From positions 3,162,001 through 3,226,000 of the forward strand of contig NZ_CP109473.1 in assembly GCF_036227405.1 (NCBI RefSeq): a DNA stretch of 64,000 nucleotides, given 5' to 3'. Source of the stretch: Streptomyces sp. NBC_01460 (GTDB lineage Bacteria > Actinomycetota > Actinomycetes > Streptomycetales > Streptomycetaceae). Position numbers and translations under genes: made by a program. The notes under the pieces are model-generated. The model was not told where the DNA came from, did no database searches, and worked only from the letters and a program-made list of their open reading frames with translations. Position 1 is the stretch's first letter. The number at the start of each line of letters is the position of its first letter. Shown in pieces: positions 33,811-42,454 of the stretch.

Positions 33811-34443
33811 ATGCGTATAGGACTGCTCGGCACAGGCAACGTCGCCCAAGCACTGGCCCGGGGCTGGAGCGCCGCCGGACACGATGTGCTCCTCGGCTCG
33901 CGCTTCCCGAAGGAACGAACGGAGACCGGCTTCCCCGTCGAGGGGCTGAGTGCGACGGCGGCCCACGCGGAGGTGCTGGTCAACGCCACCCCGGGGGCCG
34001 TCTCCGTGGAGCTGCTGCGCTCCATCGGGGCACCGGCGCTGGCCGGAACCCTGCTGATCGATGTCGGGGTCGGCCTCTCCGACGACTTCACCGAACTCTC
34101 CCACCCCAACAGCAGCCTGGGGGAACAGATCCAGGAGGCCTTCCCCCTGACCCCCGTCGTCAAGACCCTCTGCACCATGGACTCGACCGTGATGGCCGCC
34201 CCGGACGGTCTCGACGGTCCGAGCACCGTCTTCCTCTCCGGCGACGACCCGGAGGCCAAGCGAACCACCGGCCGGCTGCTCGCCGACCTCGGCTGGCCCT
34301 CGTCCTCCCAGCTGGACATGGGCGGCATCACCACCGCACGCGGCCAGGAGCACTTCGCGCTGCTCTTCATGGGCATCGCGAACGGTCTGGGATCCCACAC
34401 GTTCAACATCAACGTGGTTCCCCTCCCCCGGCAGAACGCCTGA
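33811..34443 (+). CDS. NADPH-dependent F420 reductase-like/NAD(P)-binding protein
   Basis: 210 residues. A Rossmann fold starts immediately (MRIGLLGTGNVAQALARGW), then HDVLLGSRFPKE recognises the NADP phosphate, VLVNATPGAVS continues the fold, and the C-terminal helices are of F420H2:NADP oxidoreductase type (VVKTLCTMD, TTGRLLADLGWPSS). Such enzymes move hydride between coenzyme F420 and NADP, though many paralogues are uncharacterised dehydrogenases. There is no Shine-Dalgarno sequence; TAGCGT lies 6 bases before the ATG, suggesting a leaderless mRNA. It stands alone, with a 198-bp gap upstream. Confidence 0.85.
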   Translation: MRIGLLGTGNVAQALARGWSAAGHDVLLGSRFPKERTETGFPVEGLSATAAHAEVLVNATPGAVSVELLRSIGAPALAGTLLIDVGVGLSDDFTELSHPNSSLGEQIQEAFPLTPVVKTLCTMDSTVMAAPDGLDGPSTVFLSGDDPEAKRTTGRLLADLGWPSSSQLDMGGITTARGQEHFALLFMGIANGLGSHTFNINVVPLPRQNA

Positions 34444-34474
34444 GGCGGCCCCGCCACTCCGCCCGAGTGCCGCG

Positions 34475-35233
34475 TCAGCCCGCCGCCAGGATCTCGACGC
34501 CGCGTTCCGTGAGCTGCTCGATCACCGGGTCGTGCGGGCCGGCGTCGGTGATCAGTCCACTGATCTCCTCCCAGGGCAAAACACGGAACCGCGACGCGGT
34601 GCCGATCTTCTCGGAGGACGCGAGGACGTAGGTGTCCGCCGCCCGCGCGGCCAGGGCGCGCTTCATCGCGGCCTCGTCGGCGTCACCGGTGGTCAGTCCC
34701 GCCTCGGGATGTACGCCGGTGACGCCGAGGAGGCAGAGGTCGGCGGAGACGTTCTGCGCCGCTTCGACCGCCGCCGCGCCACAGGCGACCGCCGAGTGCT
34801 TGAAGATCCGGCCGCCGAGCAGGAAGACCTCCGCGCGCGGGTGGTCGATCAGGGCGGCGGCGATCGTCGGGCTGTGGGTGATCACGGTGCAGTCCAGCTC
34901 CCGTGGGAGAGCGTGGACGACGGCGAGGGCGGTGGTGCCGCCGTCGAGGATCAGCGTGCCGCCCGGCCTCACCAGCCCGGCGGCGGTCGAGGCCACCTTG
35001 CGCTTGCCGTCGGGGGCCACGGTCCGCCGGGCCTGGTAGTTCACCACGGCCGGGGACGTGGGCAGGGCTCCGCCGTAGACCCTCTGGCACAGCCCTTCGG
35101 CGGCGAGATCGCGGAGGTCGCGCCGCACGCTGTCCTCGGAGATCCCCAGTTCGGCGGCGACGTCCTTGGCCACGATCTTGCCCTCGCGGGCGAGCAGACC
35201 CAGCAGGTGGTCACGCCGTTCAGCAGCCAGCAT
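34475..35233 (-). CDS. DeoR-family transcriptional repressor
   Basis: 252 residues, ATG 35233 behind GGAGAGAG. The N-terminal DeoR HTH (RRDHLLGLLAREGKIVAKDV, LGISEDSVRRDLRDL) and the sugar-phosphate-sensing domain (TLILDGGTTALAVVHALP, VFLLGGRIFKHS, CLLGVTGVHPEAGLTT) are complete. It is divergent from the DUF4406/NUDIX pair and probably represses it in response to a phosphorylated sugar or nucleotide breakdown product. The 50-bp gap is short enough for both promoters to overlap a single operator. Confidence 0.93.
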   Translation of the reverse strand: MLAAERRDHLLGLLAREGKIVAKDVAAELGISEDSVRRDLRDLAAEGLCQRVYGGALPTSPAVVNYQARRTVAPDGKRKVASTAAGLVRPGGTLILDGGTTALAVVHALPRELDCTVITHSPTIAAALIDHPRAEVFLLGGRIFKHSAVACGAAAVEAAQNVSADLCLLGVTGVHPEAGLTTGDADEAAMKRALAARAADTYVLASSEKIGTASRFRVLPWEEISGLITDAGPHDPVIEQLTERGVEILAAG

Positions 35234-35283
35234 TTCGCACTCTCTCCCGTTGTTGCACGTTCCTGCATGTATCGTAGCGCGTC

Positions 35284-35667
35284 ATGACCGACAAGCCCAT
35301 GCTCATCCTCATCGCCGGGCCCTACCGATCCGGCACCGACGGCAATCCTCAGGCCATGGCCGACAATCTCGCACGCCTCGAAGCGGCCGCGTGGCCGGTC
35401 TTCGCCGCGGGCCACCTCCCCGTGATCGGTGAGTGGATCGCGCTGCCCGTCCTGCACTCGGCCGGCGCGGGACCCACCGACCCGCTCGCCGACCAGGTGC
35501 TCTACCCCACCGCCCAGCGCCTGCTCACCCACTGCGACGCCGTGCTGCGCCTGCCCGGCGAATCCGCCGGGGCCGACCAGGACGTCGCCACCGCCCGCCG
35601 TCTCGGCCTGCCCGTCTACGACGACGTCGCGCAGATCCCGCCCCGCACCCCGCAGGAGGCCGCGTGA
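35284..35667 (+). CDS. DUF4406/nucleoside 2-deoxyribosyltransferase-like protein
   Basis: 127 residues. The fold resembles nucleoside 2-deoxyribosyltransferases: LILIAGPYRSGTDGN (nucleotide loop), LARLEAAAWPVFAAGHLPVI, a conserved EWIALPVLHSAG segment, and CDAVLRLPGESAGADQDV. These enzymes cleave or transfer the N-glycosidic bond of nucleosides. The next gene overlaps by GTGA. TATCGT lies 8 bases before the ATG, with no ribosome site. Coupling to a NUDIX hydrolase suggests clean-up of a nucleoside diphosphate-X compound, which is inference. Confidence 0.85.
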   Translation: MTDKPMLILIAGPYRSGTDGNPQAMADNLARLEAAAWPVFAAGHLPVIGEWIALPVLHSAGAGPTDPLADQVLYPTAQRLLTHCDAVLRLPGESAGADQDVATARRLGLPVYDDVAQIPPRTPQEAA

Positions 35668-36341
35668 GCGCCCGTCCCGGCATCGACACCCCCGACCACC
35701 GCGGGCGTACGGGCCTCGACCGCGCCGGACGCGGGCTGGACCGCAACCCCGACGTCGCCATCCGCGACGTCGAACTCACCTCGCAGGGCTGGCACGTACT
35801 GCGGCGCACGACGTTCGACTACCGCCGTCGCGACGGGCGCCGGGTCACCCAGCAGCGCGAGACCTACGACCGCGGCAACGGCGCCGTCGTCCTGCCGTAC
35901 GACACCGGACGCCGCCGCGTCCTGCTCACCCGCCAGTTCCGCTACCCGGCCTACGTCAACGACCACCCCGACGGCATGCTCGTCGAGGCCGCGGCCGGGC
36001 TCCTCGACGCGGACGACCCGGTGACCGCCGTCCGGCGCGAGAGCGCGGAGGAACTCGGGGTCGATCTCGGCCCGCTCACGCACGTACTGGACGCCTACAT
36101 GAGCCCCGGGTCCGTCACCGAGCGCCTCCACTTCTTCGCCGCCCCCTACACACCGGCCGACAGGACCGGGGCCGGTGGCGGGCTGGAGGAGGACGGCGAG
36201 GACATCGAGGTCCTCGAACTGCCCTTCACGGAAGCCCTCGCCATGACTCGCGACGGACGCATCAGCGATGGGAAGACCATTCTGCTCCTGCAATGGGCGG
36301 CCCTGGACGGTCCGTTCGCCCCGGCAGCAACTGACCGGTGA
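35664..36341 (+). CDS. NUDIX hydrolase, NudK/GDP-mannose pyrophosphatase-like
   Basis: 225 residues from GTG 35664, overlapping the previous stop. The Nudix box reads GLLDADDPVTAVRRESAEEL, with Asp in place of the first Glu and the one-residue-shorter spacing that I recall from NudK-type GDP-sugar hydrolases. Flanking segments LLTRQFRYPAYVN and AYMSPGSVTERLHFFAA also fit the NudK/ADP-ribose pyrophosphatase group. It would hydrolyse a nucleotide-sugar diphosphate bond in the cytoplasm. It is the second gene of a two-gene operon opposite the DeoR repressor. Confidence 0.88.
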   Translation: MSARPGIDTPDHRGRTGLDRAGRGLDRNPDVAIRDVELTSQGWHVLRRTTFDYRRRDGRRVTQQRETYDRGNGAVVLPYDTGRRRVLLTRQFRYPAYVNDHPDGMLVEAAAGLLDADDPVTAVRRESAEELGVDLGPLTHVLDAYMSPGSVTERLHFFAAPYTPADRTGAGGGLEEDGEDIEVLELPFTEALAMTRDGRISDGKTILLLQWAALDGPFAPAATDR

Positions 36342-36358
36342 GGGTGAGAGCGCCCCGG

Positions 36359-37645
36359 CTACCTGTCGGTGAGGGGCTGTTCGTCGAGCTCGGGAGCAGT
36401 CGCAGGGGCGGAGCCCGAAACCGGGTCGGCGTCAGGGACCGGGCCGGCTCCAGGAACCGGACCGGCGTCAGCCGTACGCCGTGGGCCGATCGCCGGGGCG
36501 AGGAAGACGGCCACGGCGACGAATCCGAGGACGAGGATCATCGCGGAACGCAGCCCGTAGTGGTCGCCGAGGAAGCCGAGGCCGGGCGGGCCGACGAGGA
36601 ACGCGATGTAGCCGATCATCGCGACCAGGCTGACGCGGGCCGCCGGGTCGGGGCCCGAGTCGCCGGCGGCGGAGAGGGCGACGGGGAAGCCGAGCGAGGC
36701 TCCCAGCCCCCAGAAGAGCACCGCGGCCCCGGCGAGGACGGGCGAGTCAGCGAAGATGACGAGCGCGAGCCCGAGGGCCGCCGACAGCGCGCTGGCCCGG
36801 ACGACGGGGGCGCGGCCGAAGCGGTCGATGAAGAAGCCGCCGCAGAAGCGGCCGACCGTCATCGCGGCGGCGAATCCCGCGTAGACCGCCGATCCCAGCG
36901 CGGGGTCCACCCCGTGGCCGTCGACCATGAGCAGGGGCAGCCAGTCGTTGGCCGCGCCCTCGGCCAGGGCCATGGCGAGGATGACGCCGCCGATGAGCAG
37001 CAGCCGCCGGTCCTTCCAGACCTCCGACCGCGCGGGCGCCGAGCCGCCGTCGGCCTGCCGCCCGCCCTTGGTCCTGCCGACCCCCGCGGGGATGGCGCGG
37101 AAGGCGTACGCGAACATGCCGGCGGTGACGACGGCCATGGCGGTCAGGTGCCACTGGACGGGGAACTCGACGGCGGTGCACAGGATGCCGAGGGCGGCCC
37201 CCACGACGGTGCCGAGGCTGAAGAAGCCGTGCAGGGTGGGCAGCACGGTCCGGCCGGTGATCCGCTCGACCTCGGCGCCGTCGATGTTGACGGCGACCTC
37301 CCCGCCACCCATGCCGGCACCGAAGAGGAACAGCCCGGCCGTGACGGTGGGCGCGGACGAGAACAGGGCACCGCAGCCGATGACGGCCATGCTGACGATG
37401 ATCAGCACCGTGCCCACACCCATGACCGGCCTGGTGCCGAAGCGTGCCACCAGCGCGCCGGAGGTGAGGATGCCGAGCATCGAGCCGACGGACAGGCCGA
37501 AGAGGACGAGCCCCATCTGCGCCGTCGACGCGCCCAGTTGATCCCTGATGTCAGGGGTCCGCGTCACCCAGGAGGAGATCGACAGGCCAGGTATCAGGAA
37601 GAAGAGGAACAATGCCGCTCGGCGGCGACGCGTGGCCAGGTCCAT
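36359..37645 (-). CDS. MFS transporter
   Basis: 428 residues with about 12 membrane helices. Early segments FFLIPGLSISSWVTRTPDIR and LVLFGLSVGSMLGILTSGALVARFG carry the MFS motif A region; the central basic loop (RTKGGRQADGG) separates the two halves. The C-terminus is a Pro/Ala/Asp repeat tail (PVPGAGPVPDADPVSG). It resembles the YbjJ-like branch of efflux or sugar-type MFS proteins; the substrate is unknown. It is divergent from a TetR regulator with a palindrome in the gap, the usual drug-efflux arrangement. Confidence 0.9.
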   Translation of the reverse strand: MDLATRRRRAALFLFFLIPGLSISSWVTRTPDIRDQLGASTAQMGLVLFGLSVGSMLGILTSGALVARFGTRPVMGVGTVLIIVSMAVIGCGALFSSAPTVTAGLFLFGAGMGGGEVAVNIDGAEVERITGRTVLPTLHGFFSLGTVVGAALGILCTAVEFPVQWHLTAMAVVTAGMFAYAFRAIPAGVGRTKGGRQADGGSAPARSEVWKDRRLLLIGGVILAMALAEGAANDWLPLLMVDGHGVDPALGSAVYAGFAAAMTVGRFCGGFFIDRFGRAPVVRASALSAALGLALVIFADSPVLAGAAVLFWGLGASLGFPVALSAAGDSGPDPAARVSLVAMIGYIAFLVGPPGLGFLGDHYGLRSAMILVLGFVAVAVFLAPAIGPRRTADAGPVPGAGPVPDADPVSGSAPATAPELDEQPLTDR

Positions 37646-37707
37646 CAGTGACGTGCTCTTTCGGAGGCGGAGTGCAGGGCCGGGCGGACGTCACCCCCGG
37701 ATGAGTA

Positions 37708-37721
37708 TGTACAAACGTACA
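37708..37721. promoter_or_regulatory. TetR operator candidate
   Basis: Inverted repeat TGTAC-AAAC-GTACA in the 107-bp gap between the divergent MFS and TetR genes. It is locally AT-rich compared with the rest of the window, as expected for overlapping promoters. Confidence 0.65.
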
Positions 37722-37752
37722 CTCCTGCGCCGAGCAGAGGAAGAGGATCACT

Positions 37753-38316
37753 GTGACGGGGAGCTCTCGCGGCCCGAACGACCCGGGCCGCCGCGGCCGG
37801 ATCATCGACGCGGCACTGGAGGTGATCGCCGAGCGTGGCGTCACGGGCGCCACGCACCGGCGCATCGCGGAGACCGCCGGCGTCCCGCTGGGATCGATGA
37901 CCTACTACTTCGACGGCATGCAGGAGCTGCTCGTCGAGGCCTTCACGCGCCTCGCCGAGTCGATGTCCACGCGCTATCGCGAGCAGCTGGACGCCGCCGC
38001 GACACCCCGGGAGGCACGCGCCGCGGTGGTGGAGATCATCTGCGGACCGCAGCGGGGAAGCACGCGTGAGCTCCTCCTCTGCTACGAGCTGTACGCCTTC
38101 GCCTCGCGCAACCCTGCACTGCTGGAGGTCACCCGCTCCTGGATGCGCGCCAGCCGCACCTCACTGAGCACGCACTTCGACCCCAGGACGGCCCGCGCCC
38201 TGGACGCGCTGGTGGAGGGGCTCACCATCCACAACTCCATGGACACCGACCCGATGAGCCGCGAGGACGTCGCCGCCGTCGTCGATGCCGTGAGCAGCTC
38301 CCTCGGCGGGGCGTGA
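37753..38316 (+). CDS. TetR-family transcriptional regulator
   Basis: 187 residues from GTG 37753 with AGAGGA upstream. The N-terminal HTH is typical (IIDAALEVIAERGVTGATHR, IAETAGVPLGSMTYYFDGMQ), followed by an all-helical ligand domain (ELLLCYELYAFASRNPALL). It lies divergent from the MFS gene and most likely represses that pump and itself through the TGTAC-N4-GTACA element. The ligand is unknown. The VOC gene follows about 100 bp downstream and may belong to the same transcript. Confidence 0.92.
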   Translation: MTGSSRGPNDPGRRGRIIDAALEVIAERGVTGATHRRIAETAGVPLGSMTYYFDGMQELLVEAFTRLAESMSTRYREQLDAAATPREARAAVVEIICGPQRGSTRELLLCYELYAFASRNPALLEVTRSWMRASRTSLSTHFDPRTARALDALVEGLTIHNSMDTDPMSREDVAAVVDAVSSSLGGA

Positions 38317-38417
38317 CCGCCAAGGCGCCCGACCCGAAGGGCCCCGGTGTGATCGACGCGCGGTGCCCGCCGGGCGGTGCCACGCTGGAAGCACTGGATC
38401 TTCGGAAGGAAATCGCT

Positions 38418-39215
38418 GTGATCACCACCGATTTTGTCCCTGGTTCGCCCTGCATGCTGGACCTCGGAACGCCCGACGTCCGGGCCGCCGCCGCGTTCTA
38501 CGGCACGGTCCTCGGCTGGAGCTTCGAGGCGATGGGGGCGCCCGAGGAGCCGGAGGGTGGCATGTTCCGCAAGGACGGCGGCATCGTCGCCGGGCTCGGC
38601 AAACTCACCGAGGAGGGCGCCCGTTCCGCCTGGATGATCTACTACAGCGTCGCCGACGCCGACAGCACCACCCGGGCGGTGGAAGCCGCGAACGGCACGG
38701 TGCGGCTGGCGCCGAGGGACCTCGACGAGTGGGGGCGGATGGCCCAGTACACCGACCCGCAGGGGGCCCAGTTCGCCGTGTGGCAGCCCGGGACCACCAA
38801 GGGCGTGGACCTGGTGGACGCGCCGGGAACGCTGTCGTGGACGGAGCTGTACACGACCGACGCCACAGCGGCGAAGGAGTTCTACGGCACGGTCCTCGGC
38901 TGGCAGTTCGGCGAGATGGAGATGCCGGGCGGGGGTGGCACGTACACCCTCATCACGCCCTCCGGGCTTCCCGAGGACCGCATGCACGGCGGCCTCATGG
39001 AGCTCTCCGAGCAGCACCTCGCGCGGACGGGCGGGAAGCCTTACTGGCACCCGGTGTTCGCCGTCACCGACTGTGATGCCGCGGTCGCTGAGGTCACCGG
39101 CAACGGGGGCAGCGTGCAGATGGGGCCCGATGACGCGGAAGGGGTCGGGCGGCTGGCCTCGTGCCTCGATCCCTGGGGAGCGGAGTTCGTGGTGCTCGCC
39201 CCCGCCCGGAGCTGA
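38418..39215 (+). CDS. VOC-family protein with two glyoxalase-like domains
   Basis: 265 residues from GTG 38418, chosen because AGGAA precedes it at correct spacing. Two tandem vicinal oxygen chelate units are visible: CMLDLGTPDVRAAAAFYGTV ... DPQGAQFAVWQ and WTELYTTDATAAKEFYGTVL ... DPWGAEFVVLAP. The repeated FYGTVLGW motif shows internal duplication. VOC proteins include lyases, dioxygenases and drug-binding resistance proteins; conserved metal ligands cannot be assigned with certainty here. It is similar to Streptomyces 'hydroxylase/VOC' paralogues. Confidence 0.88.
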   Translation: MITTDFVPGSPCMLDLGTPDVRAAAAFYGTVLGWSFEAMGAPEEPEGGMFRKDGGIVAGLGKLTEEGARSAWMIYYSVADADSTTRAVEAANGTVRLAPRDLDEWGRMAQYTDPQGAQFAVWQPGTTKGVDLVDAPGTLSWTELYTTDATAAKEFYGTVLGWQFGEMEMPGGGGTYTLITPSGLPEDRMHGGLMELSEQHLARTGGKPYWHPVFAVTDCDAAVAEVTGNGGSVQMGPDDAEGVGRLASCLDPWGAEFVVLAPARS

Positions 39216-39222
39216 AACGGCC

Positions 39223-39245
39223 GCCTGCGGCGCGGCGCCGCAGGC
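39223..39245 (+). terminator. Terminator after the VOC gene
   Basis: GCCTGCGGCG pairs perfectly with CGCCGCAGGC around a CGG loop, 8 bases after the VOC stop. Confidence 0.8.
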
Positions 39246-39263
39246 TCCCCCGGCCCGGACGCG

Positions 39264-39300
39264 GGAAATCCCCGACCGCAATTGCGGACCGGGGATTTCC
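39264..39300. repeat. 37-bp inverted repeat overlapping the helD promoter
   Basis: Outer arms GGAAATCCCCG and CGGGGATTTCC (39264-39274, 39290-39300) enclose an inner palindrome CCGCAATTGCGG (39276-39287). It could fold as a large cruciform or bind a dimeric regulator. It covers the proposed -35 box of the helD promoter, so it is more than a terminator. Confidence 0.75.
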
Positions 39301-39311
39301 TGACGTATATT
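39282..39311 (+). promoter_or_regulatory. helD promoter candidate
   Basis: TTGCGG (39282-39287) and TATATT (39306-39311) are separated by 18 bases. A second short hairpin (GGCCCC-TCACCG-GGGGCC) lies in the leader before the TTG start at 39388. Confidence 0.55.
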
Positions 39312-39387
39312 GAGTGGTTCTGTGCGCCCACAGAAAAGGCCCCTCACCGGGGGCCACTAGAAACACCATATCCGGCAGGGAGCGATT

Positions 39388-41625
39388 TTGTCAACTCGCG
39401 AAAACGTCGAATTGCAGAAGGAGCAGGAATTCATCGACCGGCTCTACGACCGTGTCGACGAGCTGCGCGGAGCCACCGCGCGGCGCGTCGAGGAGGCGTT
39501 GACCCCGGTGGGGAACGGCCTGCAGGCCAGGCTGGAGCGCGATGTCCTCGTCTCCGAGCGCTCGGGCCTGCTGGCCGCCCTGAATGCGGTGGACGGCTCC
39601 CTGTGCTTCGGCCGTATCGATCTCCTGAACGGCGCCGCGCACCATATCGGCCGTATCGGAATTCGTGAGGACGACACCGCACACACGCCCCTTCTGATCG
39701 ACTGGCGGGCGCCCGTCGCCCGGCCTTTCTATCTCGCCACCGGGCATACGCCCATGGGGCTGCGCCGGCGCAGACACCTCACCACCGAGGGCCGCACGGT
39801 GACCGAGCTGCACGACGAGATCCTCGACCTGGGCGACGACGAACGCAGCGGTTTCGAGGACCCGAGCGGTGACGCCGTGCTGCTCGCCGCGCTCAGCTCC
39901 GCCCGCACGGGCCGCATGGGCGACATCGTGCGGACGATCCAGGCGGAGCAGGACCGGATCATCCGTGCCCCGCACCGTGGGGTCCTCGTGGTCGAGGGCG
40001 GCCCCGGCACGGGCAAGACGGCGGTCGCGCTGCACCGTGCGGCCTTCCTCCTGTACGAGCACCGCGAGCTCCTGGCCAAGCGCGCGGTCCTCGTCGTGGG
40101 GCCCAACCCGGCCTTCCTGCGCTACATCGGCGAGGTGCTGCCCGCCCTCGGCGAGACCGGGGTCATGCTCTCCACGCAGGCCGAGCTGTTCCCGGGGGTC
40201 CACGCCCGTGGCACCGACTCGCCCCGCGCGGCGACCGTCAAGGGCGGGGCGGGCATGGCCGAGGCGCTCTCCCTCGCCGTACGCGACCGGCAGGCGCTGC
40301 CGGAACCGGGTGCGCCGGTGATCGTCCCGCACGACGACGGTGACCTCGTGCTGGACTGGGAGATCGCCTACGAGGCCCGGCAGGCGGCCCGCGAGACCCG
40401 GCTGCCGCACAACCTCGCGCGCCCGTACTTCACCTTCCACGTCATCGACGCCCTCACCGCGCAGCTCACCGAGCGCCTCGGCGCGGACCCGTACGGCGGT
40501 CCCAACTTCCTGGGCGTGGACGACGTCGCCCAGCTCGGCAAGAGCGTCGCCACGAGCGAGGAGGTGCACGCCGCGATCGGTGAGCTGTGGCCGCTGCTCA
40601 CCGCGCAGGACTTCCTCGCCGACTACCTGGCCGAGCCGGTGTACCTCCCCGACGAGGACGCCGAGGCGATCCGGCGGGCCCCCGGCGACGGCGGCTGGAC
40701 CCCGGCCGACGTGCCGCTCCTCGACGAGGCGGCCGAGCTGCTCGGGTCCGACGACAGTGCCGAGCGGGCCGCCGCCGAGGCGGAGCGCCAGGAGCGGGTG
40801 GCCTACGCGCAGGGCGTCCTGGAGCTGTCGCGGGGCTCGGAGACGTACGAGTTCGAGGACGAGGAGGAGTCGGAGATCCTCGCCGCCCACGACATCATCG
40901 ACGCCGAGCGCATGGCCGAGCGGCACGAGGAGGCCGATCACCGCAGCGCGGCCGAGCGGGCCGCCGCCGACCGGACCTGGGCGTTCGGGCACATCATCGT
41001 CGACGAGGCGCAGGAGCTCTCGCCGATGGCGTGGCGGCTGCTGATGCGCCGGTCGCCGACGCGCTCGCTGACCCTGGTCGGGGACCCGGCGCAGACCTCG
41101 GAGGAGGCGGGCGTCGGCTCGTGGGAGAGGATCCTGGAGCCGTACGTCGGTGACCGCTTCGAGCATGTGCGGCTGGGGGTCAACTACCGTACGCCCGCCG
41201 AGATCATGGAGCTGGCGTCCAAGGTCATAAGGGCGGAGGACCCCTCCTTCGAACCGCCCGGTTCGGTGCGGTCGACGGGCGAGACGCCGTGGACGCGGGA
41301 CGCGGGCGCGGACCTGGCGGGCGCGGTGGCGCGGGCCGTCGAGGAGCTGACACCCGAGGAGGGGCGCCTCGCGGTGATCGCACCGCGCGAGCTGCACGAG
41401 GAGATCGCGGCCCCGCTCGCCGGGGTCACGGCCGGCGAGGAACCCGACCTGACCCGTGCGGTGGTGCTGCTCGGCCCGCGTGAGGCGAAGGGGCTCGAAT
41501 TCGACCACGTCCTGGTCGTGGAGCCCGGCCGGTTCGGGACCAGCGACCTGTACGTGGCGCTGACGCGCGCGACGCAGCGGCTGGGCATCGTCCACCGGGA
41601 GGACTTGCCGGAGTCGCTGCGCTGA
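39388..41625 (+). CDS. helD: HelD-type RNA polymerase recycling ATPase
   Basis: 745 residues from TTG 39388 with GGGAG upstream. An N-terminal coiled coil (ELQKEQEFIDRLYDRVDELR) is the part that enters the RNA polymerase channels in HelD proteins. A UvrD-like SF1 ATPase follows: Walker A GGPGTGKTAVALHR, IIVDEAQELSPMAWRLLMRR, LVGDPAQTSE, VNYRTPAEIMELA, and EAKGLEFDHVLVVEPG. HelD removes stalled or rifampicin-bound polymerase; some actinomycete versions (HelR) give rifampicin tolerance. The length is typical. I see no convincing rifampicin-associated element upstream; an unrelated large inverted repeat sits on the promoter. Confidence 0.9.
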   Translation: MSTRENVELQKEQEFIDRLYDRVDELRGATARRVEEALTPVGNGLQARLERDVLVSERSGLLAALNAVDGSLCFGRIDLLNGAAHHIGRIGIREDDTAHTPLLIDWRAPVARPFYLATGHTPMGLRRRRHLTTEGRTVTELHDEILDLGDDERSGFEDPSGDAVLLAALSSARTGRMGDIVRTIQAEQDRIIRAPHRGVLVVEGGPGTGKTAVALHRAAFLLYEHRELLAKRAVLVVGPNPAFLRYIGEVLPALGETGVMLSTQAELFPGVHARGTDSPRAATVKGGAGMAEALSLAVRDRQALPEPGAPVIVPHDDGDLVLDWEIAYEARQAARETRLPHNLARPYFTFHVIDALTAQLTERLGADPYGGPNFLGVDDVAQLGKSVATSEEVHAAIGELWPLLTAQDFLADYLAEPVYLPDEDAEAIRRAPGDGGWTPADVPLLDEAAELLGSDDSAERAAAEAERQERVAYAQGVLELSRGSETYEFEDEEESEILAAHDIIDAERMAERHEEADHRSAAERAAADRTWAFGHIIVDEAQELSPMAWRLLMRRSPTRSLTLVGDPAQTSEEAGVGSWERILEPYVGDRFEHVRLGVNYRTPAEIMELASKVIRAEDPSFEPPGSVRSTGETPWTRDAGADLAGAVARAVEELTPEEGRLAVIAPRELHEEIAAPLAGVTAGEEPDLTRAVVLLGPREAKGLEFDHVLVVEPGRFGTSDLYVALTRATQRLGIVHREDLPESLR

Positions 41626-41657
41626 GGCGCGCCGGCGGGAGGAGGTCCGGTGTGGCC

Positions 41658-41697
41658 GGCGTGGGTCCGGGCGGCAGGCGCTGCCCGGACCCACGCC
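41658..41697. terminator. Bidirectional terminator between helD and the methyltransferase gene
   Basis: A 15-bp perfect stem, GGCGTGGGTCCGGGC with GCCCGGACCCACGCC, around a 10-base loop between convergent genes. Confidence 0.88.
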
Positions 41698-41707
41698 GAC
41701 CGGACCG

Positions 41708-42454
41708 TCAGCGGGCCATCAGCGCGAAGACACCCCAGCCGAGGTATTCGCGCTGGTGACGCGCGTAGTCGGCGGGGCCGGTGGTGAGCTCGGCCCGTAC
41801 CTGCGGGGCCAGCTCGTCATCGGGGTTGGCGTCGAGCCAGCGGCGGAGGTTGAGCCACTGCGCCGCCTGGTAGCGGTCCCAGCTGTCCTGATCGGCCAGC
41901 ACCATCTCCACGACGTCGTACCCGAGGTCGCCGAACCGCCCGATCAGCTCCGGCAGGGCCACGAAGTCCTCCTTGGAGCGGGCGTGGCAGGCCACGGCGG
42001 TTTCCTCGTCCGGCACTTCCCGGCGCCAGTACGGCTCACCGATCAGCATCAGGCCGCCGGGGCGGAGACTGCGGGCCAGCAGCTCGACGGTGCCCGCCAT
42101 GCCGTTCCCGATCCAGGTGGCACCGATGCACGCGGCGAGATCGACCGGCTCGTCCGAGACATGGCCGGAGGCGTCGTCGTGGACGAAGGTGACCTGGTCG
42201 GCGACACCGAGCTCGGCGGCGCGGACGCGGGCCTCCCCGGTGAACACCGTGCTGATGTCCACCCCGGTCCCGGTGACACCGTGGTCACGGGCCCAGGTGC
42301 ACAGCATCTCGCCCGATCCGCTGGCGAGGTCGAGCACACGGGTGCCGGGCGTCAGGTGGAGCGCCTGGCCCAGGACGGCGAGCTTGCCCGGGGTGAACGG
42401 GTTGTGGATGCGGTGGCTGGATTCACGGATGGTGAAGATGCGTGGAAGATCCAC
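41708..42454 (-). CDS. SAM-dependent methyltransferase
   Basis: 248 residues from GTG 42454, with AAGGAA about 10 bases upstream. A class I Rossmann methyltransferase is clear: motif I VLDLASGSGEMLC, acidic motif II TGTGVDIS, motif III region CIGATWIGNG, and post-motif SLRPGGLMLIGEPYWRRE. The substrate is probably a small molecule; the family is common as stand-alone cytoplasmic enzymes. No biosynthetic neighbours are present to suggest a pathway. Confidence 0.9.
   Translation of the reverse strand: MDLPRIFTIRESSHRIHNPFTPGKLAVLGQALHLTPGTRVLDLASGSGEMLCTWARDHGVTGTGVDISTVFTGEARVRAAELGVADQVTFVHDDASGHVSDEPVDLAACIGATWIGNGMAGTVELLARSLRPGGLMLIGEPYWRREVPDEETAVACHARSKEDFVALPELIGRFGDLGYDVVEMVLADQDSWDRYQAAQWLNLRRWLDANPDDELAPQVRAELTTGPADYARHQREYLGWGVFALMAR

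Noticed and set aside
39301..39387. Rifampicin-associated element upstream of helD
   Set aside because: No sequence resembling the known GGGGCTTGC-type dyad was found; the repeat present has different arms.
39391..41694. 767-codon minus-strand frame across helD
   Set aside because: Composition typical of antisense frames; helD motifs on the plus strand are unambiguous.
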